NCBI GenBank assembly: GCA_977006965.1
Contig: OZ345353.1
Location: 2,666,001 to 2,730,000, forward strand
DNA length: 64,000 nucleotides
From: Phymatolithon calcareum
Taxonomy: Eukaryota; Rhodophyta; Florideophyceae; Hapalidiales
Reading direction: 5' to 3'
Shown piece after piece: positions 31,570 through 41,297 of this stretch. The notes under the pieces were generated by a model. The model saw only the letters and a program-made list of their open reading frames with translations, had not been told where the DNA came from and made no database searches. The first letter of the stretch is position 1. The number at the start of each line of letters is the position of its first letter. The position numbers were made by a program, and so were the translations under genes.

Positions 31570-31945
31570 CTTTGGAGAAGTTGAAATAAAGGTCGATAGC
31601 TATGCCTGTGGTCGTGCATTTCTCGCCTTCAGGGCTCCCATAGTGTCCTGAATACAGCGTGGCAGAGAACGTGAAAATCCTCCTTGTTTATCGCTCAGGA
31701 CAAAGAAGCTGGTGGCATCAACTCCTATACGGCTGTGAATTGTGGAGGCTGACAGAACCAGTGCGAAGAAACTCAATACCAACGCCAGAATCACTCTTTG
31801 GTGACGTACCTGGACGAGACGTGAAAGCCGCAGTCAAACTCGCTAACGATAGGATAGAATGGAAGAAACTTAGACCCTCGAAGCGCTGCTAGCCCCGTTG
31901 AGGGTAAAGGCAAAATGAATGAATGAATGAATCTTATGATGCAAT
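31570..31945 (+). mobile_element. LINE 3' relic (LINE-T), block A copy
   Basis: The plus-strand frame gives LLYGCELWRLTEPVRRN and LANDRIEWKKLRPSKRC before its stop. This is the usual end of a LINE ORF2 (LLYGxExWxLT followed by DRxxW). The tail is a microsatellite of (ATGA)n at about 31914-31932. The block B copy at 53.44-53.69 kb has fewer tail units. The 5' part is missing or unrecognisable. Confidence 0.6.
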
Positions 31946-33574
31946 CGCTGTTGAATGCGCGAGGTCGGTCCGACCAGCTGTTTTGTTGTTCAGAGCTTCA
32001 AGCTATTATTTGCATATGCACCACACACATGCTGCACAAATCTCGGCGTCCGAGGCCGTCGGGCCTGCAAGGCGCTGCGCCTCTCAATTGGGGACGGAAT
32101 AAATCCTCCCCACCTTCAGCGAAATTTGAGAGCACCTGGAACATAGAGAGGCGATCCACAGTCGCTAGTGCGGCGTGTGTCAAAATCTCGACAGGCGTGT
32201 TCGATTGGCCCCTCCGCTTTAATAATTCTAATCTACTTTTCTTACAAAATGTGATCGATTTCGTAAATTAGAGGGTGGTGACAAGTTTGTTTTGAGATCT
32301 TGGGGGCCCTCTTACCTGATTTAGCCGCGGGCCAGGAGGTCCAGTTGCCGTTTATTTTTGGGATGTGAGAGATTAGTGTTACCAGCGAATCTACAGACGG
32401 TTCTAGATTGGGGCAGTGCGTCCAACGCGCCATGATGGCTTAACGCTGTCGGAGGCCAATCATTTCCACAAGAGTGGCACAATAGGAAAAACTCCAAAAC
32501 TCAAGGTTTATCTCAAAAAGCGATCCCGAGGAGGAAATTTATTCCGCGTCCGGAATCTTACTGTCCTCTCCGCACTGCGAAGAGCGCAGGGAAGTCTGCC
32601 GCTTTGCAAGTCTGCGCTGCACCGAAGGACGACGAGCGACTTTACTGGCTTACTGCGTCTGCATCACCGCGCGGGAATTCACACGAGGGCTACCTCCGTC
32701 CCCTGTACAGTCCATACGAAGTGCGATGGACGACCTTTCTGTACTGTGATGGGTGCAATGGAGTTGGCGATGAGCCAAATCGTATCCGCGTTGATGCGCC
32801 ACGAGCTATGTAATCACTGGGAGTGATAAGATAAAGAATGGGTTTATCTTGAAAAGGGGTGATCTCTCTCCGATGAGAAGATGAGATGCTCTCTACTAAA
32901 ACTACAAAGGGAGAACTGCTTAAATAGGCTTCCGATTGCCTTCCAGCTATGGGCTTTGGTGAGAGCATATTGCGTGCTTCCTGCTCGCAGAACCTATGCT
33001 GGAATTTAGGTCGCCTATTCCTGCAGCTTGTGGTGCTACTGCATCATTGCGTGTCTACAGCTAGATTACCGATATTCCGGATTTGCGCCAATGCGGAGAG
33101 CGTAGAGTGTTCCACTTTACGTTATCAGAGACCAGATCAAGCCCCCGATGGATTTTCGAGGTGGCTGTCAACAGCGCAAGGCGGAAATCTATGAACACGT
33201 TAAAATTGAAAGGTCTAGTTTGTGTGTGTTTTCTTCTCACCTTCCTTCCTGTAGCTGCTATCACTGGACTACTTATACCAACTTGTCTGTACATTGTTTT
33301 CGTTCAACGCCTATGCTGCTCGTCTGCAGGCTCGACGTCGTAACGCTACTTCGATTACTCGACTTAGTGCACTATTCATGATATCGAACGACGCTTGGGA
33401 ATCAATCGAAATGTTTTTGTATGTTCTAGGGCGAATCTAGAATACCGGGCTCTCTCTTTCGTCCTCATCCATCCTTCACTCGACGACAGTTCTCCAGAGT
33501 TGCAAAGAGAGAAACAGTCGAGCTCATTTTTCAGACAACGGTAACTTATGAGTTGAGGACAATAAAATTTGTTG
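31946..33574. other. Non-coding duplicated stretch
   Basis: It matches 53690-53905 plus 57534-58630. Frames such as 32416-32826 exist in both copies, but stops and frameshifts differ, so no gene is called. A 290-bp part (about 32770-33055) is absent from B. Confidence 0.4.
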
Positions 33575-33582
33575 TCTGCAAC

Positions 33583-33908
33583 CAAAGCATTGGAAAAAAT
33601 AATTGCTATTGTAATTATTTAAATTATTGTTCCAATAATTTATTCCTGAGTCTCGCATATTATTGTATTTATTGAGATCGTCGTGGTTGCGACAATTATT
33701 GTATCGGACTCCTCATTTTTTCGATCCGGTTATTCTATCGCGACAGAAAGTAGCAAGAAGAATCCAATAATTCGGGAAATAACCAGTTATTTATACCTCA
33801 CTGAACTTGAATACAATAATTTATTGCTTCTGCGTTCAACAATAAATTATTTATTCTCGACACTTTTCGAGAAAAGAATAAAAATAAATAAATAATTCCA
33901 ATGCTTTG
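33583..33908. mobile_element. hAT-type MITE, 326 bp, with 8-bp target duplication
   Basis: Ends are perfect inverted repeats, CAAAGCATTGGAA and TTCCAATGCTTTG. It is flanked by TCTGCAAC at 33575-33582 and 33909-33916. The matching place in block B (about 58632-58645) is uninterrupted, apart from lacking a few bases of the target. The interior is very A/T-rich, with many AATAATTTATT words, and codes for nothing. Confidence 0.9.
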
Positions 33909-34259
33909 TCTGCAACTAACCCCATGTCTTCTTGCAAAATATCTGTCTCGCAAGAACACGTGAGCTGATGGACAGGATAGTTGCTTTTGTAAAGGAAAAC
34001 GATAAGGTGACTCTACTTTCTAATAGAAGCTTTAAGAGTGAAATACACTCAATGACCTCCTTTTCACTGCAGAACAAGGAAAAGGCACAGAGAAACTTTT
34101 CTCTCTCTACCGTCGATACAACGTAGTAGTCTTCTTTTTGGCACTATACCACACTTCCTGCTCAAAGGAAAGCTGGTTTCCACCACATCAAGAGGGAACA
34201 AAAGTAAGCAATTAGGCGATGCAGACGATAGTCAATCCACCCAGGGAGAAATAAGGCTT

Positions 34260-34491
34260 CCGTGGTGACATTCAATTGCATCACGCTTTGTTCTTGTACG
34301 CCTTGATCATACAGTCCTTGGGGACATTTTCAGCACCACATCACTCATCAGATCCACCATACATGAAATGATGAGGTCCGCGATGGGAATTTCCTCCCCA
34401 AGCACGTCAGATCACTTCACTTGCCGCAAATGTCATCGGCAACCCCCAATAGCGCAGAATCTGTCGTTAAAAACTTGGCAGTCTTATTGGC
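34260..34491 (-). pseudogene. Decayed 3' part of the D1 gene
   Basis: On the minus strand, downstream of the D1 stop, the sequence resembles exon 2 end and exon 3 of D2 (for example ANKTAK, and GTGGATCTGATGAGTGATG against GTGGATCTGTTGAGCGATG). Stops and small deletions break it. The same stop follows LETVISAL in the block B copy. Confidence 0.5.
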
Positions 34492-34794
34492 TTACAAGGC
34501 ACTGATGACGGTCTCCAGAGCTTGAATTGCATTTAGCGCGGCCTTGTCGCACATGAAGTATAGGCCGCCAAGTTTGCCAGCAAAACGAAGCGTGGCGTTC
34601 GATGCCGCATAAATGTCACTGTCGGACGTCATGGTCCTGAACGACTTGAACGGAACCTTGTCGCCCTTCCTGTGGGCCGCGAGAGCTTCTGGAACTGTGG
34701 CTTTGAAGGCGATTCCCCGTTCGGCGAAGACCAAGCGGGTGGGTTCGGCGCGGAAGGCGGTTGGGATTTTCGTGAGCTTCATGACGGGAGTCAT
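34492..34794 (-). CDS. D1: small protein paralogous to D2, head-to-head
   Basis: A 100-residue protein (MTPVMKLTKIPTAFRAEPTR at the start). Residues about 26-100 align with exon 2 of D2: ERGIAF with KGGIAF, GDKVPFKSF with GDKVPFKSL, LGGLYFMCDKAAL with LGGLYPKCENAAP. No known family is recognised. The gene starts 371 bp from the D2 start on the other strand, and a TATA box (GGCTATAAAAGC on the minus strand) lies about 135 bp upstream of its ATG. The TAA after LETVISAL is shared with the block B copy, and sequence similar to the rest of D2 follows it. D1 is therefore either a shortened protein or an early pseudogene. In B it is split by LINE-R3 and a hAT element. Confidence 0.55.
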   Translation of the reverse strand: MTPVMKLTKIPTAFRAEPTRLVFAERGIAFKATVPEALAAHRKGDKVPFKSFRTMTSDSDIYAASNATLRFAGKLGGLYFMCDKAALNAIQALETVISAL

Positions 34795-34928
34795 TTGATG
34801 GGGTTGGAGTGGTTGATCGATGAAGCGGAGTGGAGTGGAGAGTGTAGTGATGGGCTGCGGAGTGTGTTGCTCGGCTGGTTTTGTGCGGTGCTGATGGGAT
34901 TGTACGGCGGAGAAGGGGTTTAACGGCA

Positions 34929-34940
34929 GCTTTTATAGCC
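34929..34940 (-). promoter_or_regulatory. TATA box of D1 in a bidirectional promoter region
   Basis: GGCTATAAAAGC on the minus strand, 135 bp before the D1 ATG. The 371-bp interval 34795-35165 must serve both D1 and D2. It is preserved in block B at about 61705-62069, including the TATA box. Confidence 0.55.
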
Positions 34941-35165
34941 GTGGAGATTGGCTTTCGATTCACTGGCCCCGGCAGAATTGACGCTTCCAATGCCGATCCC
35001 GCGCAGAGCTGTTTAAAATTTATAATTAAAAATGAGTCCTTCAGGATGGGTCGCGACAATCGGCGCAATCTGGTTGGATGGTTGGCTGATTGCCTGTATG
35101 ATATCCAGGGTTTGTACTCGTTCGGACATACTCTGCCAATCAATGCACAGGTAATGGTTACAGCT

Positions 35166-35761
35166 ATGACCGAGTTCCTTCCAGCCAAAGGTTTCAAATT
35201 TTTATCTGTTTTTCATGCGTTCGTCTGATCAGCCCGTTTTGCTTGACCGCAGGGGGAATCGCCTTCGACGATGAGACCTTGAGCCCCGAAGCTCGCACAG
35301 CTCTCAGCGATGGCGATAAGGTGCCGTTTAAGTCGTTGTCGACCATAGCGATCGACCGAGAGATCAATGCCGAGTCGCACGCCATGCTCGGTGAACTCGG
35401 TGGTCTCTATCCCAAGTGTGAGAATGCCGCGCCCAAGGTCGATATGACGACTGACGCTCTGGAGGAGATCACCATTGCCCTGGACCCCGACAAGACTACC
35501 GAGGGCCGTAAGAAATTTGTAGATGACACGATTCCGCGATATTGGGGGCTGCCGATGATATCTTCGGTAAGGTGAAGTGGCCTTACCTGCTTGGAGAGGA
35601 GATGTTCATTCCTCAAGATTGCATGTATCGTGGATCTGTTGAGCGATGGTGGTGTTGAACATGTCCCTAACGAATGCGTGAACAAAAGCACGAAACTTAA
35701 GGCGGGCTCTGAGATTGTCTTCTCCAATGAGAAGATCATGGCGTACAAGAATAAGGCATAG
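35166..35761 (+). CDS. D2: three-exon gene of the D1/D2 pair, about 160 residues
   Basis: No family is recognised. Proposed exons are 35166-35190, 35253-35566 and 35618-35761. Intron 1 (62 bp) runs GTTTCA...TTGACCGCAG. Intron 2 (51 bp) runs GTAAGG...CCTCAAG and contains the stop that otherwise ends the frame. The spliced frame has exactly 161 codons. It reads MTEFLPAK, GGIAFDDETLSPEARTALSD, GDKVPFKSL, LGGLYPKCEN, IPRYWGLPMISS, then CIVDLLSDGGVEHVPNECVN and IMAYKNKA. RYWGLPM is supported by a related sequence (TIWGLPM) in the D1 relic of block B. The protein is acidic and probably soluble. The block B copy has a 13-bp duplication that breaks the frame. The alternative frame across intron 2 (ADDIFGKVKWPYLLGEE) is also protein-like, so the exon 2/3 limits are uncertain. 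Confidence 0.5.
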
Positions 35762-36220
35762 TTTCAGATCCATGTCGTCATCGCCGAAGCCTTCTTTTCT
35801 CCCTGGATCGTTTGATTTTCGTGAGCATTGCCTAGTTTCTTATTGTGTTCCCATTTGCTGGCGCGGAAGACAGCTGTCTTATGAGCAGGAAGTGTGGTAT
35901 AGTTCCATAAAGAAGAATACCGTCCAGTATCGACGGAAGAAAGAAAAATGTAGCGCTTTTCCTTTTTCCGAAAGCTCCAGTGCGAAGATCTCTGGATCTT
36001 ACTCTGTCATTTTTAAAGAGGTATCGAAGAAGTCGCATTACACAACATCAAGGCGGAATGCAATTACGAGCTTGCACCACATCCACTCATCCAATTCTGT
36101 GGGGTGCACAGGCTGCGTTTTTAAAAATGGAGTGGTAACTGGGGGATAGCTAAGGTAGACTTGACAAGTAATTCATAGTATATTTTGAAAGGAGTGTAGT
36201 ACCTTTCGCAAGGTACGACA
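35762..36220. other. 3' flank of D2 to the end of block A
   Basis: It matches 62679-63136. No gene. The sequence ACCTTTCGCAAGGTACGAC at 36201-36219 is where a hAT element is inserted in block B. Confidence 0.55.
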
Positions 36221-36339
36221 GAGGAATAAATCGCGAGTGAGTTTACTGCCGTTGGAGCGATTTAGATATCCTTGGATATTCAGATATCGTGTAGACCGTC
36301 ATGTCTTTTTTCGACTTTCGCCATGATCCTGGAGAATGG

Positions 36340-36460
36340 ATTGCAGTCAGGGTTAGGAACAATCTTATTGCTAGAGATTGCAGCTCCGGCTGCAATACGC
36401 AATACTTATTGCCCCGAGCTGAAGCTTGCAATACTTATTGCAATACCGGGCAGCCCATGA
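36340..36460. repeat. TTGCAATA-rich patch, possible small hAT derivative
   Basis: It begins CAGGGTTAGGAACAAT, which resembles the hAT-2 end CAGGGATAGTACCAAT at 63137, and ends in TTGCAATACCGGG after three TATTGCA words. Flanking 8-mers do not match, so a complete element is not proven. Confidence 0.35.
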
Positions 36461-37527
36461 TCAACAATATAATGCATTACTGTGAAATGGCGCTTCGCGC
36501 CATCTCGAAGTAAAACAAAGGGCATCAAGGATGGCTTGTACATACATCAAAACATGTCCGAGAGTTGTACGAGAGATGATGCCTTGGTCGTAACATATAT
36601 ATATACTTATAGACTGCTTTCCCCATCGATTTACGTTCAACGGGAGGTTTCTACTAGCGCTTTATATAGTTTAACCTTAACACTTTTCGGAAAACTCAAT
36701 ACTCGGATTTAGCATTTTCTATTTCCCGGCGGTTGATATGCACCAAAAGTAGCACTTCGGACATTATCATTGGTGAACATCGAATTTGTCTAAGTGGGAG
36801 ATCTAAATGTGCTACATATATTTCGCATATAGGCAATTGGCCCAGACAAACAGCATCTCGAAATACAGACGTATCATACCAGGGCAAAGTAAAAAGATGG
36901 GGAGAAAACCAAACGTTCAGTGCATCAAAAAAAAAACCCGTAGTCGTTTCTGTACACGAAATTAAGGGGGAATAGATGTATCACCAAAATTTGTGAATTT
37001 AATGTACTTGTGTACGCCAACCACGGCGTCTTCGAGAACGCCAATCAATATACGCTCACTAGTCACAGAGCGCAAAGAAATTGACAGTGTCTACGCGGCT
37101 GCAACGACTTAATCAATGCGGTTTGTGTGTTAGCGTCAGCCGAGCGCTTCGAAACTATTGAAACAAAAACTCGCTTACGGTCATAAGGCGTGCCCATTCC
37201 TAATCTTGCTGTTGGCTCATCATTTTTGACCACAGATTGAACGCGCGATCATTAGCCCCTCTGATATTCACGGCGGAAAATACAATCGAACATTATGGAC
37301 AGTAAATCTGGTTTCATTTTTTTTGATGCGAATCCGTAGTATCAAATAAAGCGCGCTGTTCTGTTTACATAAAGTTCGGTTGATATACATTTTGATTACC
37401 TCCCTTTCTTTCTTTCTTTCTTTCTCCTGGACGTACCAATCTTCCGGCTTTGAAAAAGAAATCTAATACTCTCATATCAAATTCAGAGGATGATGTGTGC
37501 TTATCAAGCAATTGCCTCTATGTTTTC
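36461..37527. other. No recognisable gene
   Basis: A/T-rich. It contains a (CTTT)n microsatellite at about 37403-37423. Short frames only. Confidence 0.4.
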
Positions 37528-37866
37528 TCAAATGCCGCTTGAAAAGAACTTACTTTCAAAGGAGGAGTCGTCCTTACAGTACCTATCGATTACGTACTTT
37601 TCTAGGGAAGCTTTCCCGGTTTCATTTTTCGCAGAAAAGACGTGATAAAAAGGTAACCACGTGGTCTTGAACCGTTCGTCACGAGAACCATTTCTGTCAA
37701 TGATACCCTGCATGCAACAGATGATATCCGTTACGTGCGGAAGCTTACATGGGCTTACAATCTCCGGCCCCTGTAGACGACAAGCTCCCGTAGTAATTGC
37801 CCCTTGGCCGTCCTCCCCGAGAGTTTCTCTCTGGTAGAATCCAATACTATCAATAAACACGACCCC
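37528..37866 (-). CDS. ORF fragment cut at its 5' side by an LTR-like sequence
   Basis: The frame has protein-like text: DSIGFYQRETLGEDGQGA, CKLPHVTDIICCMQGIID, ERFKTTWLPFYHVFSAKN and EKYVIDRYCKDDSSFESK, ending in TGA at 37528-37530. It has no ATG at its beginning; an in-frame stop lies 12 nt before residue 1, where TGTTTATTGATCC of the next feature starts. An AG before GGGCCGGAG and other GT/AG dinucleotides allow splicing. No family is recognised. Possibly a host gene interrupted by the LTR element. Confidence 0.33.
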   Translation of the reverse strand, partial: GVVFIDSIGFYQRETLGEDGQGAITTGACRLQGPEIVSPCKLPHVTDIICCMQGIIDRNGSRDERFKTTWLPFYHVFSAKNETGKASLEKYVIDRYCKDDSSFESKFFSSGI

Positions 37867-37867
37867 T

Positions 37868-38650
37868 GTTTATTGATCCTCGTTAGAGTCTCCGCTCTAA
37901 CACGTTCTCACCGCAGCCGGCTTCTGCCGGTCCTCTCATCTACCGTCCGACATCTACCGTGCGACCACCCAGCCGCGCGATCGTACACTGTGGCGTCTAG
38001 CGCCACTATCATACCCTCCATTTCGTACAAGACTAGCTCCCTTCAAATTGTCATTACAGCTTGCATTTACAGCAAGCCCTTACAGATAACATTACAGTCA
38101 TTACAGTACCATAGGTTTCGATGCGTACTTACACCATGAATCATCACCAAGGGCAAACCCTAGAACCACTGCTTACAGCTTACAGGTGCTTACACAGCTT
38201 ACAAGTGCTTACACCTATTCCCTATTCCATTGATCCATTTATCATACTGCCAAGTCATCTTTTGATCCATTGTTTTTTCTATAAAGGTCGGCGCTTCGCG
38301 CCGCCCTTGGCTTTCCGCCAGGGAACAACCCGACCAAACCCAGTGTGCCAACTTGTGCGATTCACAACCCCACATACACGCTGCCGTTCACACGAGGCGC
38401 AGCGTGGACGTCGATGACAATCCGGATTTCAAGGTCATCACTGCGCTGCCCCCCCTCGATCAAGCTAACTGCAGTACTGCAAGATGTCGGATCTCACCGA
38501 TCTGCTGTCTACAGAGTTGACGAAAGCGCAAGCCGCACAGCTGTACAACCGAATCAAGACCAAGATCTCGAACGTCAAACACCCGGACGATCACTTCGCA
38601 CAGTATCTTAGCATTTCCGAAAACGTACTTGACGCGTTCCGGGCCCCAAA
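37868..38650 (+). mobile_element. 5' fragment of another LTR-type element with gag-like start
   Basis: This is plus-strand sequence with a TATA box (CTATAAAGG at 38279-38287) and an ATG at 38484. The frame from that ATG reads MSDLTDLLSTELTKAQAAQL, then YNRIKTKISNVKHPDDHF and YLSISENVLDAFRAP. It then runs head-on into the minus-strand gypsy-3 integrase at about 38650. The stretch 38155-38215 repeats GCTTACA(G/C) words. It resembles an LTR plus the first codons of gag from an element different from the three gypsies here, but the second LTR is absent. Confidence 0.4.
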
Positions 38651-39074
38651 TAATACAGGAGCAACCGTTTGCCCAAGGGCTATAAGCCGTAGTAAAGTGA
38701 TGGGAAATACCGAACTCTTTTCGAAGTTCCAGGATCAATTCGTTCTTAAAATGGGAGCCCTGGTCAGTAACTAACCAGTCCATTGTCCCAAAAGTGGATA
38801 CCCATTTCGCCAAAGCGGTCGCGGTAGCTTCGCTGTCGGCGCTGGTGCATGGCCACAACCACGAGTACGATGATAAGTCGTCGCGGACAATAAGAACATA
38901 TTTGAAATGCTCTGTACTATCGCCCATGTAAAGGAAATCGCAATGTACGACTTCGTTCGGCTTACTGCCGTGAAGAGCAGTGCCCAGCGGGCGCGGTACG
39001 ACGTCGCCGGTGCGCTTCACTAGACAGTGTAGGCATTGCTTGACAAACTCGACAACAGATGATGACAGCTGAGA
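38651..39074 (-). pseudogene. Gypsy-3 integrase fragment
   Basis: Same frame as the RT part but behind a TGA at 39075-39077. It has VVEFVKQCLHCLVK (second half of the HHCC zinc site), HCDFLYMG and VTDQGSHFKNE (first and second catalytic Asp), and ends at TTAYSPWANG, just before the expected catalytic Glu. Without that Glu it cannot integrate. Confidence 0.8.
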
Positions 39075-41297
39075 TCATGTAAAATTTTCGCGTATCACGC
39101 TCTCCGTCCCGTCCTTTCCGCGGTGACCCATCAGACTGCAGTGTGATACGACCATAATTTTGAGTTGAAGGTCTACATCACTATCCGGAATCCATATGCA
39201 GTTATCTTTGCGCATAATCCCGTCTGCACCGAGAGTGCAACCGGCACATGTAACTTCAGCCAGCCGTTGCGCGTCGACTATAGCGGCCGCGCAGGGCCAA
39301 ACAAAATCATCGCTCACTGGTGACGGCACGATCTGTGCCGCGGCTCGGGTGAATCGGCAGAGCGTTCCCAGACGCTTCTTATCCGCTCTGTAACCACGCA
39401 GCCATCTGGTCAGGATATCGGCGAACACATTGTCCTTTCCGTCCACATGGTCGATTGAATACGCAAAACGCGACAGGAAAAGCGCCCAGCGCTGAACTTT
39501 CGATACTATGTGGCGGCCCAGTGCCGGCTCCATGAATGGTGGTGAGAAGACGAAGAGTAAATTGCGGTGATCAGTGAACACATGCACTGGCTGGTCTCCA
39601 AGAAACATGTAGTCTAGTTTGTCAAAGACTTGGAAAATGGCGAAGGCTTCTTTTTCGTATGTTGACCAGCCAAGCTCGGCACCTTTGAAGGCGGCGCCGA
39701 GAAATGCCATCGGTTCGTGCTTCTGTTCCTCGACGGGTGCAGATAACATACACGGATCGGTTTGCGTTACAACTGCGGACCAGAACTGGTCGGACGCGTC
39801 GGTGTAAACATATATAGTTTTTCTGGTGTCCGGGTACGACAGAGTAGTTGCGTTGAGTAGGATACCTTGTAGTGTTTTAAACGCAGTGTCATGTTCAGGG
39901 CCCCAAGACAGGGTGCTCAACGCAATGTTCTTCACGGAGCGCTTGGTGCGCCTGCCAGCCTTCGCATAGGCCCGCTCCAACAATTCGTTGAGGGGCACAA
40001 TTGTTTCCGCAAAAGCCGGGATGCCGATGGACATCCATCGGCAGCAGTGAATGAGCTCGCAGAGCTCACCAGCGGTGGCAGGAGGGTGAATGTCTTCTAG
40101 GCCACTGAGCCTGGACGGGTTCATCTTGACGCCGTCCCCGGTGATGATCCGGCCGCACCATCGCACCGTGTGGGTAAAAAACTGGCACTTTCGTGCCGAT
40201 AGAAAAAGTCCGAACTTTTCGCAGATTTCAAAAAATTTCTCGAGCAAGCCGAGTATTTCGGCTTCGTTTTTAGCGTGTAGATTAAAATCGTCCAACCACG
40301 CTTTTAAATTGGCGCGAAGTGATGCAAAGAGAGGCTCTACAGTAGACTGAAAATGCGCGGCTGCATTAGTAAGTCCCTGGAGCACGCGCGTCCTGGAGTA
40401 CACTCCATTCGGCGTAACGATGCCACACGCGTCTTGAGATTCAGGAGGTACCGGCAGCTGCCAGTAGCCGGAGACGAATTCCAGTACAGCAAACACCTTG
40501 GAGGATTTAAAATCAAACACCTCACTATCAATGTGAGGCATAGGCCATGACTTCTTCACCGTGGCCGAATTCAGCGGCCTCAAATCTATGGCCATCCTGA
40601 ACCTCTCTCGAGAGGTTTTGGGTACCAAGAGAGGGGCGGCTTGCCAAGAAGCGTTCGGGTTGGGGTGGATAAAGCCCATTTGTAGGAGTTCCTCGGTGTA
40701 TCGATTGAGAAATGCCCGTTGCGCAGCATGATAACGTCGAGCTTTTGCCCGGACAGGGCGCGCACTCGGAATTAGATCGATGTTCATTGGGGGGACTTTC
40801 GATGGCTCTGTTTTGCCCAATCGCAGGCAAAATATGCTTCGGAACCGGAACAGAAGAAGAGTTTGAAGCTTCGCAGCCCCTTTTTCTGATAGTCCATTGC
40901 ACTTAGCATTCTGAACTGCAAGTTTGAGTGCGGTGTCGACCTCATTAGGGTCGTCTTCGCCTAGGTCTACGTACACGTTCGACTCCTCAAGGCAATCTTC
41001 TTCTGCACCTCCGTCACTGTGGAATATTCCTGCGTCCCGTAGGAGGTGTGCGATGGAGCCTGTCTTCGGCTCTGTGTTGTTCTCCACCTTGGAGGGCAGG
41101 AGAGTCGAAATATCCACGTCGCCGCCGAAACGATCGCACGCGGCAGCAATTAAATGTTTTGTCTGAATACCCAATGCCTCCAGCAATGGACGACCGATAA
41201 GGGCATGCTGCATTTCGGTGTCACTGACGGCCCACTCGACGCAGCGTAGTACAAGGGTGGTACCGTGTCGTATTCGTAGTTCAACATCTGTAGTCAT
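39075..41297 (-). CDS. Gypsy-3 pol: protease end, reverse transcriptase, RNase H
   Basis: A 740-codon open frame. The RT shows RPLNSATVKKSWPMPHIDSE, FAVLEFVSGYWQLPVP and GLTNAAAHFQ. The catalytic box is WLDDF rather than the common Y/F-x-DD. It continues with VRWCGRIITGDGV and TAGELCELIHCCRWM, a pattern I know from oomycete-type gypsy elements. RNase H follows with YTDASDQFWSAVV, the KEAFAIFQ stretch and FTDHRNL. The first part of the integrase zinc site (VVSHCSLMGHRGK) precedes the stop. The frame opens at an ATG whose A is also the last base of the gag-protease stop (TGATG), a result of a frameshift inside the protease-linker. Confidence 0.85.
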   Translation of the reverse strand: MTTDVELRIRHGTTLVLRCVEWAVSDTEMQHALIGRPLLEALGIQTKHLIAAACDRFGGDVDISTLLPSKVENNTEPKTGSIAHLLRDAGIFHSDGGAEEDCLEESNVYVDLGEDDPNEVDTALKLAVQNAKCNGLSEKGAAKLQTLLLFRFRSIFCLRLGKTEPSKVPPMNIDLIPSARPVRAKARRYHAAQRAFLNRYTEELLQMGFIHPNPNASWQAAPLLVPKTSRERFRMAIDLRPLNSATVKKSWPMPHIDSEVFDFKSSKVFAVLEFVSGYWQLPVPPESQDACGIVTPNGVYSRTRVLQGLTNAAAHFQSTVEPLFASLRANLKAWLDDFNLHAKNEAEILGLLEKFFEICEKFGLFLSARKCQFFTHTVRWCGRIITGDGVKMNPSRLSGLEDIHPPATAGELCELIHCCRWMSIGIPAFAETIVPLNELLERAYAKAGRRTKRSVKNIALSTLSWGPEHDTAFKTLQGILLNATTLSYPDTRKTIYVYTDASDQFWSAVVTQTDPCMLSAPVEEQKHEPMAFLGAAFKGAELGWSTYEKEAFAIFQVFDKLDYMFLGDQPVHVFTDHRNLLFVFSPPFMEPALGRHIVSKVQRWALFLSRFAYSIDHVDGKDNVFADILTRWLRGYRADKKRLGTLCRFTRAAAQIVPSPVSDDFVWPCAAAIVDAQRLAEVTCAGCTLGADGIMRKDNCIWIPDSDVDLQLKIMVVSHCSLMGHRGKDGTESVIRENFT

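Larger units (their letters stand above)
27192..36220 (+). repeat. Duplication block A (direct repeat of 43154-63136)
   Basis: Collinear with block B over its whole length, starting inside the Nudix gene and ending beside the insertion point of a hAT in B. The stretch 28.2-31.3 kb is nearly identical to its copy; 31.4-36.2 kb is visibly more diverged. A holds a MITE at 33583-33908 missing from B. Two segments, about 27690-28190 and about 32770-33055, are also absent from B. Confidence 0.9.

Noticed and set aside
32416-32826. 136-residue ORF, also present at 57779-58129
   Set aside because: Presence in both copies only reflects the duplication. Stops and frame changes differ between copies and no frame is clearly preserved.
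35502-35617. Two compensating frameshifts in D2
   Set aside because: A 51-bp GT-AG intron explains the frame more simply, and RYWGLPM before it is supported by the D1 relic. The alternative is kept as a caveat in the D2 entry.
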